Shown: positions 17,849 to 26,782 of the stretch, in pieces
Layout: every line of letters starts with the position of its first letter
Numbering within the stretch: the stretch's first letter is position 1
NCBI GenBank assembly: GCA_963802275.1
Contig: CAWDIB010000004.1
Span: forward strand, 1,178,001-1,242,000
DNA from: CAZMZW01 sp963802275
GTDB lineage: Bacteria; Chloroflexota; Anaerolineae; Anaerolineales; Anaerolineaceae
Direction: 5' to 3'
DNA: 64,000 nucleotides
Notes under the pieces: model-generated
Seen by the model: only the letters and a program-made list of their open reading frames with translations
Databases searched by the model: none
Told to the model about the DNA's origin: nothing
Made by a program: the position numbers and the translations under genes

Positions 17849-18322
17849 ATGACGAAATCATTAAATGGAAAGCAAAACAAGACATCGTTGAAACCACTGA
17901 CTGCCGACTCGGTGATGGAGTTATGGTCGCGCACCTACAACACCAAGGGCAAGCCGGACTGGTCACACATTTTTCCCTATTACCACAAAAACATCATCTT
18001 CCAGGATATCATCCAGAAGGTGGAGGGGAAAAAAGCCTTCATTGAGATGTGCAACCGGCTGACCGAACGCTGCGAGCAATTACAAATGGATATTTCCGCC
18101 ATTGCCCACCAGCCGCCGGTCATCTTCATGGAATGGAAGATGACTATGATCTTTGGCAAAACGCCCAGCACACCCATCTTCGGCTGTACCAAGCTGACCC
18201 TGGATGAGGATGGTCTGATCATCCGCCAGCGGGATTATTACGACCTGTGGGGGGATATCTTCCAGAACGTGCCGGTCATGCGCAGTCTTTATCCAAAATT
18301 CATGCACAAGCTGTTCGGATAA
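17849..18322 (+). CDS. NTF2-like (SnoaL-type) protein
   Basis: 157 aa with the cone-fold pattern of NTF2/SnoaL proteins: helix ADSVMELWSRTYN, then HKNIIFQDIIQKVEGKKAFIEMC, WKMTMIF and LIIRQRDYYDLWGDIF. Members are small-molecule isomerases, cyclases or dehydratases, or scaffolds. First gene of a three-gene operon, five bases from the SDR gene, so it may act on the same metabolite. Catalytic residues cannot be assigned with confidence. Confidence 0.7.
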   Translation: MTKSLNGKQNKTSLKPLTADSVMELWSRTYNTKGKPDWSHIFPYYHKNIIFQDIIQKVEGKKAFIEMCNRLTERCEQLQMDISAIAHQPPVIFMEWKMTMIFGKTPSTPIFGCTKLTLDEDGLIIRQRDYYDLWGDIFQNVPVMRSLYPKFMHKLFG

Positions 18323-18326
18323 ACCC

Positions 18327-19253
18327 ATGCAACTACCCGAAGAACTGCAATTCATCACCAACAGCAGGATGCCGCAAAAGTCCACCGACGCCCGTCTGGA
18401 TGGAAAAGTGTGTGTCATCACCGGGGCAACCTCCGGCATCGGATATGAGACAGCCAAGCGCCTTGCTGCGGGTGGCGCGCAACTGGTTTTGGTATGCAGG
18501 AACAAGGAAAAAGCTGCCAGGGTTCAGCAGGAAATAGAGCAGACGTATCACAATAAAGTGGAAATCATCCTAGCTGATTTTGAAAAACTGGCGGAAGTCA
18601 GCCGTGCTGCTGGTGAGATCGCCAGCCGATATCCCAAGGTTCACCTGCTCATCAATAATGCCGGCATTCACAATACCGGGCGCAAATTGACAGCGGACGG
18701 CAATGAGATGGTCTTCCAGGTTAATCACCTGGCTGCCTTCCTGTTGACTAATAAATTAATTGACAACCTCAAAAAGGCGGCGCCATCACGCATAATCGAT
18801 ATCAGTTCGGAAGCACACCGCTTTGGCGGTTTGAACCCCACTGACCTCACCTGGTCAAAACGCCCCTACATTGCCCTGCGCGCATACGGCGCCGCCAATA
18901 TTGCCAAGATCCTCACCGCCCAGGTTTTTGCCGGGCAGCTGGCTGGCAGCGACGTGACCATCAATGTGATGCATCCGGGCGAGGTGCGCACCAATATCGG
19001 TATGAACAATCATTTCTTCTACCGCCTTTACAACCGTTACATTCTCTGGTGGTTTCTTAAGGATGCAAACCTGGCCGCCAATGACATTTATTACCTGGCA
19101 GCCGCCCCCGAACTGGCAACAGTGTCCGGTAAGTTCTTCAATCAAACCATTGAAGAAAAACCCGCCAGCTATGTGATCAATGATGACAAACGGCAAAAAA
19201 TCTGGGATCTCAGCCAGGAACTAATCCAACCCTATGAAGGGAATCACTCATGA
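18327..19253 (+). CDS. Short-chain dehydrogenase/reductase (retinol dehydrogenase-like)
   Basis: 308 aa. N-terminal Rossmann motif TGATSGIG (~32-39), RNKEKAARV, NNAGIH, catalytic Ser in DISSEAH. The active-site Tyr stretch reads AYGAANIAKIL where relatives have AYGQSKLANIL, so the usual catalytic Lys four residues after Tyr is Asn, and a Lys appears three residues further. It overlaps the next gene by four bases (ATGA), implying translational coupling with the CrtI-like oxidoreductase. A lipid or isoprenoid substrate is inferred from that neighbour. Confidence 0.85.
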   Translation: MQLPEELQFITNSRMPQKSTDARLDGKVCVITGATSGIGYETAKRLAAGGAQLVLVCRNKEKAARVQQEIEQTYHNKVEIILADFEKLAEVSRAAGEIASRYPKVHLLINNAGIHNTGRKLTADGNEMVFQVNHLAAFLLTNKLIDNLKKAAPSRIIDISSEAHRFGGLNPTDLTWSKRPYIALRAYGAANIAKILTAQVFAGQLAGSDVTINVMHPGEVRTNIGMNNHFFYRLYNRYILWWFLKDANLAANDIYYLAAAPELATVSGKFFNQTIEEKPASYVINDDKRQKIWDLSQELIQPYEGNHS

Positions 19254-20839
19254 CCTATGATGCCATTATTGTCGGTGCCGGCGTCGCCGGCCTGACCGCT
19301 GCGGCTTATTTGAGCAAATACGGGCGGCGGGTTTTACTGTGTGAAAAGGAAGCCCAATGCGGCGGCCTGGTCACCTCCTTCCAGCGCAACGGTTTCACCT
19401 TCGACGGCGGCATCCGCGCCCTGGAGGATTCGGGGGTGCTCTTCACCATGCTGCGCCAGCTCGGCCTTGAAATTGAATTCGTCAAGAATCGCGTTTCGCT
19501 CGGCATCGAGGACCGCGTGTTTGAAATCACGTCTAGTGAGAGCGTGGATGAATATGGAAAGCTGCTGACCCATCTATACCCCGACTCAAAAAAAGAAATT
19601 GTCGCTATCATCAATGACCTGCGCCTGATCATGCACTACATGGACATCCAGTATGGTATTGACAACCCGCTCTTTCTGGATCCGGTCAAAGATCGTGATT
19701 ATTTTATGAAAAAAGTGTTCCCCTGGATGATCAGGTATGCATTAAATGTGCGCAAGGTGATGTCCAAGAATAAACCGGTCATCCCCTACCTGCGGCAGTT
19801 CACTACCAACCAGGCCTTGCTGGATATAATCAGCCAGCATTTCTTTACCGAAACGCCCGCATTTTTTGCCCTCAGCTATTTCCGGCTTTTCCAGGATTAT
19901 TACTACCCCAAATCCGGCACAGGTGCCTTCACCCGCAAACTGGTGGAATTCATCCAGCAAAACGGCGGCGAGATTCGCACCAACACCCAGGTTGCCTCTG
20001 TTAATTTGGCTCAAAATAATGTGACGACAAGCGAAGGAGAGGTCCTGACATTCCGGCAGCTGCTGTGGGCGGCTGATCAGAAGAGCCTGTATAAAATTAT
20101 TGACATGGAAAGTCTGAGCGACCTCAAACTACAGCTAGCGATCAATGATAGAAAAGCGCTCATCGCGGATAAGGTTGGCAATGACTCGGTTTTTACCCTG
20201 TACCTCATGGTCAACCTGGACAAAAGCTATTTCGAGAAGGTCGCCACCGGCCACTTTTTCTATACCCCCAGCCGCACCGGGCAATCCGTCGCGGGGGCAA
20301 TACCAAACCACGGGACCCGGCAGGAGATTTCAGCCTGGCTTGACCGCTACCTGCCCCTTACCACTTATGAGATCGCCATACCGGTATTGCGCGATGAGTC
20401 CCTTGCCCCTGCAGGCAAAACCGGGTTGATCATCAGTTTGCTATTTGATTACCAACTGACCAAAACCATCCAGGAGCAGGGTTGGGAACACGAATTCCGT
20501 GAACAGGTTTCCAAAACCATTGTACATACACTGGACAGCTCCATTTATCCAGGTCTGGCCGCGGCGGTCATGGACAGCTTCACCTTCACCCCGCTGACCA
20601 TGCAAAAGGTGACCGGCAATACCGACGGCGCCATCACTGGCTGGTCCTTCACCAACCAGCCCATGCCGGCTGAGAGCCGCATGCCCAGCATCGCCAACTC
20701 GGTCAACACACCCATCCCGAACATCACCCAGGCCGGCCAGTGGACCTACAGCCCGGCTGGTTTTCCGGTCTCCCTCATCACCGGCAAACTGGCAGCTGAT
20801 AAGATCAACAAGCTCTTGCGGAAACGAGCAAATAAATAA
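19250..20839 (+). CDS. FAD-dependent oxidoreductase, phytoene desaturase (CrtI)-like
   Basis: 529 aa. N-terminal dinucleotide-binding motif VGAGVAGLTAAAYLSKYG with downstream Glu (CEKE) and GGLVTSF, then FDGGIRALE as in the CrtI/CrtO/retinol-saturase family. The C-terminal region GAITGWSF...PAGFPVSLITGKLAAD corresponds to the second FAD contact. These enzymes desaturate, saturate or isomerise polyenes. Co-translated with the SDR and behind an NTF2-like protein, suggesting a short isoprenoid or lipid-modifying pathway. No other carotenoid gene is nearby, so the substrate is open. Confidence 0.82.
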   Translation: MTYDAIIVGAGVAGLTAAAYLSKYGRRVLLCEKEAQCGGLVTSFQRNGFTFDGGIRALEDSGVLFTMLRQLGLEIEFVKNRVSLGIEDRVFEITSSESVDEYGKLLTHLYPDSKKEIVAIINDLRLIMHYMDIQYGIDNPLFLDPVKDRDYFMKKVFPWMIRYALNVRKVMSKNKPVIPYLRQFTTNQALLDIISQHFFTETPAFFALSYFRLFQDYYYPKSGTGAFTRKLVEFIQQNGGEIRTNTQVASVNLAQNNVTTSEGEVLTFRQLLWAADQKSLYKIIDMESLSDLKLQLAINDRKALIADKVGNDSVFTLYLMVNLDKSYFEKVATGHFFYTPSRTGQSVAGAIPNHGTRQEISAWLDRYLPLTTYEIAIPVLRDESLAPAGKTGLIISLLFDYQLTKTIQEQGWEHEFREQVSKTIVHTLDSSIYPGLAAAVMDSFTFTPLTMQKVTGNTDGAITGWSFTNQPMPAESRMPSIANSVNTPIPNITQAGQWTYSPAGFPVSLITGKLAADKINKLLRKRANK

Positions 20840-20863
20840 CAATCGTCCTTTGGTGATTGTTTT
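20838..20863 (+). terminator. Intrinsic terminator
   Basis: AACAATC / GATTGTT stem with a 10-base loop and TTTT, directly at the stop of the CrtI-like gene. Modest stability. Confidence 0.6.
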
Positions 20864-20977
20864 CCGCCATTTGGTATTCATTTTTTATCGTCAATGATTT
20901 ATTTTGATTTCCTGCATATCCCCTGCAGGCATTTCCTCAATTTTGATAGCCTAAAAAGTTACATATCCATGAATCAT

Positions 20978-21427
20978 CTAATGTGATGTGATATTTAATA
21001 GAGTACTAAGAACATACAGGCAGGCATAAACAAACCACAATACAGGCATGATCCTAATTAAAGGCCACCAGTAAAACATGATCGGCGCCAGGTAAAGTGC
21101 CACATAGGGAATCATGATACGTGTGACTAATGGTTTTCTCCAAGCGATTTGCTTAACATAATCGATGTAATAACCATAGATGGCAAACACCAAAAATAAG
21201 AACCCGCCCAGCCAGTAATACCACGCTCTGCCACCCAGCATTAGAATGATGCTGATGATCACACCGGGAATGCATAATGCATAAATTACCCAGCCGTACT
21301 TGAGTGTATAACTCTCAAAAAAACGCTTGCGCATTGCAAAATGAATGATCAATGCCAGCTGAAGGAAGAAAGCCCATCCAACAAACAAACTATCAAGGTT
21401 ATTCAATCCAAACATCATATCCTCCAT
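20978..21427 (-). CDS. Membrane protein of unknown function (149 aa)
   Basis: 149 aa with about four to five membrane segments (roughly 12-30, 42-62, 66-85, 100-120, 122-145) and aromatic-rich loops. No family recognised. The start could be the first Met or Met4/5 (MEDMMFG). Monocistronic, minus strand. The region 20864-20977 before it holds nothing I can identify. Confidence 0.6.
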   Translation of the reverse strand: MEDMMFGLNNLDSLFVGWAFFLQLALIIHFAMRKRFFESYTLKYGWVIYALCIPGVIISIILMLGGRAWYYWLGGFLFLVFAIYGYYIDYVKQIAWRKPLVTRIMIPYVALYLAPIMFYWWPLIRIMPVLWFVYACLYVLSTLLNITSH

Positions 21428-21576
21428 CTATACCTGTTGATAATTTTATCGATTTCCGGTGGTTAGATCATCAATCATGTTCTTAATATTGTAATTGCCT
21501 TTAATAAACCGCTAGTTCATTGCCTCACTGCCTAGCGGTTTGCTTTGCATAGATTTGGCTTCAATTAATAGTTATT

Positions 21577-21604
21577 AAAATAAAAACCACCTTTCCAGGT
21601 GGTT
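21577..21604 (-). terminator. Terminator of the initiator tRNA gene
   Basis: On the minus strand AACCACC / GGUGGUU stem, 6-base loop UGGAAA, followed by UUUAUUUUAA, four bases after the tRNA 3' end. Confidence 0.8.
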
Positions 21605-21608
21605 CTAG

Positions 21609-21680
<72 letters not shown>

Positions 21681-21764
21681 ATGGATTACTATCATACCAT
21701 CCCAAACGCTTCCCGTCAAGAAAAGCGGATATACTTTCACCCACTCTTAATAAATGAGGCGATC

Positions 21765-22115
21765 ATGCTTGACTTGCTGAAGTTGAAATGCAAACCTCCC
21801 GTGGAAGGGGAGAAATGTCTGTCCGAAGAGGAGATCCAAAAATATCTAAGCTTGGTGCCAGGATGGACAGTGATCGAGAACGAAGGAGAGAAGGGTATCG
21901 GCAAGCGTTTTACCTTTGATGACTTCGCCGGTCCGCTTGAATTTGCCACCCGGTTGGGAGCAGCTGCGGAAGAGGAAAACCACCACCCTTCCATCTTCTT
22001 TGGTTGGGGGCGGGCGCTGCTTTCCTGGCGCACGCACAAGGTGAAAGGCCTTTCACTTAATGATTTCATCATGGCTGCCAATACAGATGAGATCTTTGCC
22101 CAATTAAAGAAATAG
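21765..22115 (+). CDS. 4a-hydroxytetrahydrobiopterin dehydratase (pterin carbinolamine dehydratase)
   Basis: 116 aa. The start at 21765 has GAGG eight bases upstream; the longer reading frame would run through the tRNA gene. It has the family motif EENHHPSIFFGW with the active-site His pair, then THKVKGLSLNDFIMAA. The enzyme dehydrates 4a-carbinolamines after aromatic amino acid hydroxylation, and relatives act in pterin or molybdopterin metabolism. No hydroxylase gene is near, so the moonlighting/pterin recycling role is uncertain. Confidence 0.9.
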   Translation: MLDLLKLKCKPPVEGEKCLSEEEIQKYLSLVPGWTVIENEGEKGIGKRFTFDDFAGPLEFATRLGAAAEEENHHPSIFFGWGRALLSWRTHKVKGLSLNDFIMAANTDEIFAQLKK

Positions 22116-22159
22116 ACTGACTTATTGAATTTTACATAAGCGGGTGTGAATAGCTTATG

Positions 22160-22165
22160 TATAAT
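22160..22165 (+). promoter_or_regulatory. -10 element close to hydrogenase start
   Basis: TATAAT eight bases before the ATG at 22174, which has no Shine-Dalgarno. A good -35 is not visible. If used, the transcript would begin at or near the start codon (leaderless). Confidence 0.4.
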
Positions 22166-22173
22166 ACTCTTTA

Positions 22174-23038
22174 ATGAATTCCCCCGCCCTGCCACGCTTT
22201 GCCGTATTGCAGCTTTCCGGCTGCGCCGGCTGCGAGGTCTCGCTGCTGAACGCCAGGAATGGGTGGAGCACTTTGACCTGGTGTACATGCCGCTGGTGGT
22301 CACCGCCTACGATGTGCCGCGAGTGGATGTGCTGCTCATCAGCGGCGGGGTGCGCTCCGATGAGGACCTGTACAACCTGCGCCGGGCGGTGAAAAGCGCC
22401 AAAAAGGTGGTGGCGGTGGGCACCTGCGCCATCTCCGGCGGGGTGGCCAACCTGGGCAACCGCGATGAGGTGCGCGAACTTTTCATGTCACAGAATGAAC
22501 GCCGCCACCTGCCGCGCCTGCTGCCCAAAAGCCAGCCGGTGGATGACTTTGTCGAATGTGGACCTTTATCTGCCCGGCTGCCCGCCCACCCCGGAACTTT
22601 TCATGGCCGCCCTGCTCGAACCCGCCGGATTTCACGGCCTCCAAGACCGTCTGCCAGGAATGCGGGCGCAAAAAATTGAAGGACATGAGCCCCAAACACC
22701 TACCGGGTTTCCAGACGCGGTGAGGTGCTCCCCGATATCTGCCTGATCAACCAGGGCTACCTGTGCGTGGGTTCCTCCACGCGCGGCGGCTGCCGCGCGC
22801 TGTGCACCCGCCCCGGCCACCCCTGCGTGGGCTGCCGCGGACCATCGGACCTGCTGATCGAAAAGGATTCGCAGGCCTGGCTGGAAAGCATCCAGCGCGT
22901 GTTTGCAGCCATGACCGATATCCCGCTGATGAGCTGCACGAAGCGCTGCTCTCCCCGCAGCTGGCCTTATTCCTGTTCCAATTTTCGGATTATGCCGCAC
23001 CCGGCAAGCCGCCGCGCCCCAAGGAGAAGGTGCTCTAA
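22174..23038 (+). pseudogene. [NiFe] hydrogenase small subunit (MvhG-like), multiple frameshifts
   Basis: Joining three frames gives a small subunit of the F420-non-reducing (methyl-viologen) type. It shows the proximal cluster motif LSGCAGCEVSLLNA, VDVLLISGGV, VAVGTCAISGG, VDLYLPGCPPTPELFMAAL, KTVCQECGRKK, and a Cys-rich end GGCRALCTRPGHPCVGCRGP. At least four to five frame changes occur between 22174 and 23038, all in very GC-rich sequence. The subunit carries iron-sulfur clusters moving electrons from the active site. Its stop overlaps the large-subunit start (TAATG). Real pseudogene or sequencing errors cannot be separated here. Confidence 0.8.
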
Positions 23039-24373
23039 TGACCACCCTCACCTTCCCGCTCAGCCGCATTGAAGGCCACGCGCGCGTTGAGATCGAGGTG
23101 CGCGAAGGGCAAGGTGCATTTCCACGCGCTTTCAGGCCATGGAGAAGCGCGGCTTCAATCTGATGGTGCAGGGCGTGCCGGCCGAACAGATGCCGGTCAT
23201 CGTGCCGCGCATCTGCGGGGTGTGCTCCACCGCCCACCATGTGGCGGCGGTCAAGGCGCTGGAGGATGCCTACGGCGTCACACCGCCCACCGCTGGCGGA
23301 CGACGCATCCGCGAACTGCTGCTGCTGGGGCAGATGATCCAGAACCAGGCCACTTCGCTGTTCATCTTCACCATGCCCGACCGGCTGGGCGTGGACAGCA
23401 TCTTCCATGTCAGCGAAGAGGAAGCCAGCACGCGACTCCCAGTTCAGCATCGCCCGGCGCGCGCTGCAGATCCGCCAGCTGGGCACCGACCTGATCACCC
23501 TGGCCGGCGGGCAGTTCATCCACCCGGTCAAGGCCGTGGTGGGCGGCGATCAGCAGCGGCATCGACGCCGCAGAAGCTGCTGAATTCCATGACGGCAGAC
23601 TGCTGGAGGCTGCTGCCCGCCGCCTGCGAGCTGGTGGAGTTCTACTGGGAGATTTCCATGCGCATGAACGAACGCATCGGCACCTGGGGCGATGACCAGC
23701 CGGCCTACTACATCACCTCCACCGAGCGCGACATGCCCGCGACTATGACTCAGCGACCGATCCGCGTGATGACCCCGCGCGGGCGTGTGCTGCCGAGACC
23801 TTCTCCGCCCGCGCATTTCCGCGAACTACCTGACCTTTGAGGAAACCGATTACTCCTATGCCGGGCGCACCTCCTACCAGGGCGAGGTGATGCGCGCCAA
23901 TTCGCTGGCGCGCGCCAACATGACCCGCCGCATGGGCACCCCACTGGCGGACGATTACCTGCAGCCGGTCTGCGCGCGAGTTTGGCCACCCGGCCCACCC
24001 CATCCTGCTGTTTGACCTGTGCCGCGGCATCGAGCTGGTCTATGCCATTGAGCGCGCCATCGAAATGCTGCTGGAAGCGCCGCTGGACAATGAAGACCCG
24101 CACGTGCCCTACACGCCGCGCGACGGCGAGGGCTAGGGGCTGGTGGAAGCGCCGCGCGGGCCGCTCATCCATCACTATGTCATCGAAAACGGCATGATCG
24201 CGCAGGGCGAGTTCATCATCCCCACCGTGCACAACATGCTGGCCATCGAGCGCGCCCTGCGGGTGGCCGCGGAGCGCTACATCACCGCCGACAGCGTCAA
24301 CCTGGAACTGGAACGCGCCGTCGGGCGGGTGGTGCGCGCCTTTGACCCCTGCATCGCCTGCGCGACACATTAG
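23038..24373 (+). pseudogene. [NiFe] hydrogenase large subunit (MvhA-like), multiple frameshifts
   Basis: Recognised by the N-terminal FPLSRIEGHARVEIEV, the L2 motif RICGVCSTAHH (Ni ligands) and the C-terminal FDPCIACATH (the other two Cys ligands). Several frame changes and an in-frame TAG at about 24134 (in the expected GxGxGxVEAPRG motif) break it. The reading frame stops immediately after ATH, so there is no C-terminal extension of the kind removed by maturation proteases. It oxidises or evolves H2 with the small subunit; no electron-accepting MvhD/Hdr partner and no maturation genes are in the window. Confidence 0.8.
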
Positions 24374-24424
24374 GGGTTTTTTCAAGATATATAATTACTT
24401 ATATTATTTCCAAAGGAGATTTCA

Positions 24425-24844
24425 ATGGACTATTACTACAACTACGACATTTCGCCTGAATTGATCTTCATCCCGCTTGTCTTTTCGCTGGCCATTGCCG
24501 CCTTTTATGTGTTTTGCATGTGGAAACTTTTTGTCAAGGCTGGCAAACCGGGTTGGGCGGCGCTCATCCCCATCTACAACACCCTGGTCATGCTGGAAAT
24601 ACTTGGCAGGGAATGGTTCTGGATCCTGCTGATGCTCATCCCGGGCGTCAACCTGGTAATCGCGGTGGTGATGATGCTTGACCTGGCCAAGGTATTCGGC
24701 AAGGACACCGCCTTCGGCTGCCTGCTGCTGCTCTTTCCGTGGATCATGATGCCCATCCTGGCTCTGGGGGACGCCAAGTACCTGGGGCCCATCGCTGCCC
24801 AACCGCCCGCCACCACACCGCCGCCATCAGCGCCGACTAAATAA
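24425..24844 (+). CDS. DUF5684-type membrane protein
   Basis: 139 aa with four hydrophobic segments (about 14-36, 48-60, 62-82, 96-118) and the pattern GKPGWAALIPIYNTLVMLEI typical of DUF5684 proteins, ending in an Ala/Pro/Thr tail. Function unknown. GGAG lies about 9 bases upstream of the start. Followed by its own terminator. Confidence 0.75.
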   Translation: MDYYYNYDISPELIFIPLVFSLAIAAFYVFCMWKLFVKAGKPGWAALIPIYNTLVMLEILGREWFWILLMLIPGVNLVIAVVMMLDLAKVFGKDTAFGCLLLLFPWIMMPILALGDAKYLGPIAAQPPATTPPPSAPTK

Positions 24845-24864
24845 GTCCTATATTTTCATTCAGC

Positions 24865-24898
24865 AAAAAGCCAGGTTATCGAGCACTTGGCTTTTTCT
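24865..24898 (+). terminator. Intrinsic terminator
   Basis: AAAAAGCCAG / TTGGCTTTTT stem with a 13-14 base loop and a T-rich tail, 20 bases after the DUF5684 gene. Confidence 0.75.
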
Positions 24899-24927
24899 TT
24901 TTTGGTTGGGAAAAGTGCTTGTTTTAT

Positions 24928-25353
24928 TCACAACCCGATGATCTTCACCAGTACATGCTTGCGTCTGCGCCCATCGAACTCGCCGTAAAAGATCTGCTCC
25001 CAGGTGCCAAAATCCAGCTTGCCACTGGTGACCGCCACCACCACCTCGCGTCCCATGATGGTGCGTTTGAGGTGTGCATCGCCATTATCTTCGCCGGTGT
25101 TATTGTGCCGGTAGAGGGACAGGGGTTCATGGGGTGCCAGTTGCTCCAGCCAGCGCTCAAAATCGGCATGCAGCCCGCTCTCGTCGTCATTGATGAACAC
25201 GCTGGCGGTGATGTTCATGGCGTTCACCAGGCACAGCCCCTCGCGGATGCCGCTCTCGCGCAGGCATTCCTCCACCTGTGGGGTGATGTTGACAAATCCG
25301 CGCCGTCCGGGCAGGTTGAACCATAGTTCCTTGCGGTAAGATTTCATGCTCAT
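24928..25353 (-). CDS. yjbQ: YjbQ family protein (UPF0047)
   Basis: 141 aa, full length for the family. Typical pattern: FVNITPQVEECL, GLCLVNAMNITASVFINDDE, SLYRHNNTGEDNGDAHLKRTIMG, GTWEQIFYGEFDGRRRKHVLVKIIG. The conserved His/Asp/Glu form a metal site; some members show weak thiamine-phosphate synthase activity, but the cellular role is unsettled. Monocistronic. Confidence 0.93.
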   Translation of the reverse strand: MSMKSYRKELWFNLPGRRGFVNITPQVEECLRESGIREGLCLVNAMNITASVFINDDESGLHADFERWLEQLAPHEPLSLYRHNNTGEDNGDAHLKRTIMGREVVVAVTSGKLDFGTWEQIFYGEFDGRRRKHVLVKIIGL

Positions 25354-25450
25354 TTCCGAATATTTTAATTTTTAAAATATGAACTTTTTGTAAATTTTCA
25401 CGTATTAATTATGCTATGATATGTTTGACCATTATACTCAAGGAGGTTGC

Positions 25451-25729
25451 ATGGTGAATTTTGAATCGGATGACAAGCTGAATGCGTTGCGCTCCGCCAG
25501 CGCCAAAGCCAGCCTGTCACAAAAGACCAACCAGGATATCATCAACGCCGCCTACAAGGTGGCCGAGCAGCTGAAACTGAAGGGAGGCCCGTGGCCGCTG
25601 CTGCGCGCCGCCGGATGGGGCGACCTGGCTGAAAAGCGCGGGGAGAAATACAAAGGTCCAGCCCTTGAAGATATTGAGGGGCTGACTCCCGAACAAAAAG
25701 TTGCCTTTAGAACCATTTTAGGTATTTAA
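25451..25729 (+). CDS. Small protein with KTNQDI...GGPWPLLR domain (92 aa)
   Basis: 92 aa from ATG 25451, set by a perfect AAGGAGG four bases upstream. The C-terminal ~65 residues share a domain with the next gene: KTNQDIINAAYKVAEQLKLK, then GGPWPLLRAAGWGDL, EKRG, YKGP, DIEGLTPE and ILG. The strict GGPWPLLR.AGWG core and helical flanks suggest a small folded domain. I know no named family or function. The two genes are 30 bases apart and share a terminator, so they form a two-gene unit. Confidence 0.75.
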   Translation: MVNFESDDKLNALRSASAKASLSQKTNQDIINAAYKVAEQLKLKGGPWPLLRAAGWGDLAEKRGEKYKGPALEDIEGLTPEQKVAFRTILGI

Positions 25730-25759
25730 TTGAAGTGAATCATATATAAGGAGAAAAAA

Positions 25760-26146
25760 ATGAGCATAATCGATGATTTATTGAACAAACTGAAAAAACC
25801 CACCAGCCAAACAACGACCAGCCAGACGCAACCAAAAGTGACTGGTGTGGCGGGGGCAGGCAGCGTGGGCGCCAGACCGACTGCCACACCGTCCATTTTC
25901 ACCTCGGATGTCAGCAAACAAAAAGAGGCCCTGGCCAAGAAGACCAACCAGGACATCGTCAATGCCGCCTACAAGGTGGCTGACCAGCTGAAGCTCAAGG
26001 GCGGCCCCTGGCCGCTGCTGCGTTCCGCCGGCTGGGGTCGCCTGACCGAGAAGCGCGGTGACCTTTACAAGGGACCTTTCATTGATGATATTGAAGCCCT
26101 CACCCCTGAGGTGAAGGAAGCGCTGAAGAAAATCCTGGGATTGTAA
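25760..26146 (+). CDS. Paralogue with KTNQDI...GGPWPLLR domain (128 aa)
   Basis: 128 aa with AAGGAG upstream. N-terminal ~60 residues are a helical start (MSIIDDLLNKLKK) and a Thr/Gln/Gly/Ala-rich linker; residues ~62-128 are the shared domain (KTNQDIVNAAYKVADQLKLK, GGPWPLLRSAGWG). About two thirds of the shared residues are identical to the 92-aa neighbour. The variable linker plus constant domain suggests the domain is the working unit. Function unknown. Confidence 0.75.
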   Translation: MSIIDDLLNKLKKPTSQTTTSQTQPKVTGVAGAGSVGARPTATPSIFTSDVSKQKEALAKKTNQDIVNAAYKVADQLKLKGGPWPLLRSAGWGRLTEKRGDLYKGPFIDDIEALTPEVKEALKKILGL

Positions 26147-26163
26147 ATTAAATCATAGCCAAT

Positions 26164-26192
26164 AAAAAGGCGCCTGACCGGCGCCTTTTTTT
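26164..26192 (+). terminator. Intrinsic terminator
   Basis: AAAAAGGCGC / GCGCCTTTTTTT hairpin with a short loop, 17 bases after the paralogue pair. Confidence 0.88.
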
Positions 26193-26223
26193 GTTTTTCC
26201 AATTGATTTTGATCCTGAAAATT

Positions 26224-26649
26224 TCAGGACTGTAATTCTGTTCGAATCGGTATTCCCTCTTTAAACATTTTATAGATCGGGCAGGCATGCGCGATGCGCA
26301 GCAATTTTTCCTTCTCCGCATCTGTCAGTTGGCCGAGAAATTTCATCTGCTCGATCACCTCTTCGGTATAAGCGCCCGTCTGCTCACAGGTATCGCTGTC
26401 CTTGCGGTAATTACGGTTGTAAAAAAGTTCTATCTCCACCCCTTCCAATGGCATGCGGTGATGTTCAGCATAGGTATTGAGCACAATGGCGGTACAGGAG
26501 CCCAGGCTGGCCAGCATCATGCTGTATGGGTTCAACTGATGTACCTGTACGGCTTCCTGCAAGGTTCCCTTTCCTTCTTCTGTTTCATGTTCTGCCCAAA
26601 ATTGCGTGCGAAAATCTGCATCCTGCCGGACGATGACATGCTCAGCCAT
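26224..26649 (-). CDS. OsmC family peroxiredoxin-like protein
   Basis: 141 aa. OsmC/YhfA-type fold with the two family cysteines: ASLGSCTAIVLNTYAEHH (~52) and AHACPIYKMF (~125), plus Glu/Arg positions of the catalytic site. OsmC/Ohr proteins reduce organic hydroperoxides with thiols; the subfamily resembles YhfA, whose substrate is less certain. The hairpin upstream belongs to the next gene. Confidence 0.87.
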   Translation of the reverse strand: MAEHVIVRQDADFRTQFWAEHETEEGKGTLQEAVQVHQLNPYSMMLASLGSCTAIVLNTYAEHHRMPLEGVEIELFYNRNYRKDSDTCEQTGAYTEEVIEQMKFLGQLTDAEKEKLLRIAHACPIYKMFKEGIPIRTELQS

Positions 26650-26723
26650 TTTTTCACCTCATCTGATTTAAATTCATTGTAGGGTGTATGGAGGGAACAA
26701 GCCATTAACAATCTGTTAGAACA

Positions 26724-26757
26724 AAAATCCCCGCGTTTTCTTCAAGCGGGGATTTGT
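26724..26757 (-). terminator. Intrinsic terminator of the 26783-27526 gene
   Basis: AAATCCCCGC / GCGGGGATTT hairpin followed on the minus strand by TTTTTG. Nearly the same stem as at 11341-11382. Confidence 0.8.
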
Positions 26758-26782
26758 ATTCATTTCCGTCTTTCAGGTTTGG

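Noticed and set aside
22632..23531. 299-codon minus-strand frame opposite the hydrogenase genes
   Set aside because: Antisense shadow of GC-rich coding sequence; hydrogenase Cys motifs are on the plus strand.
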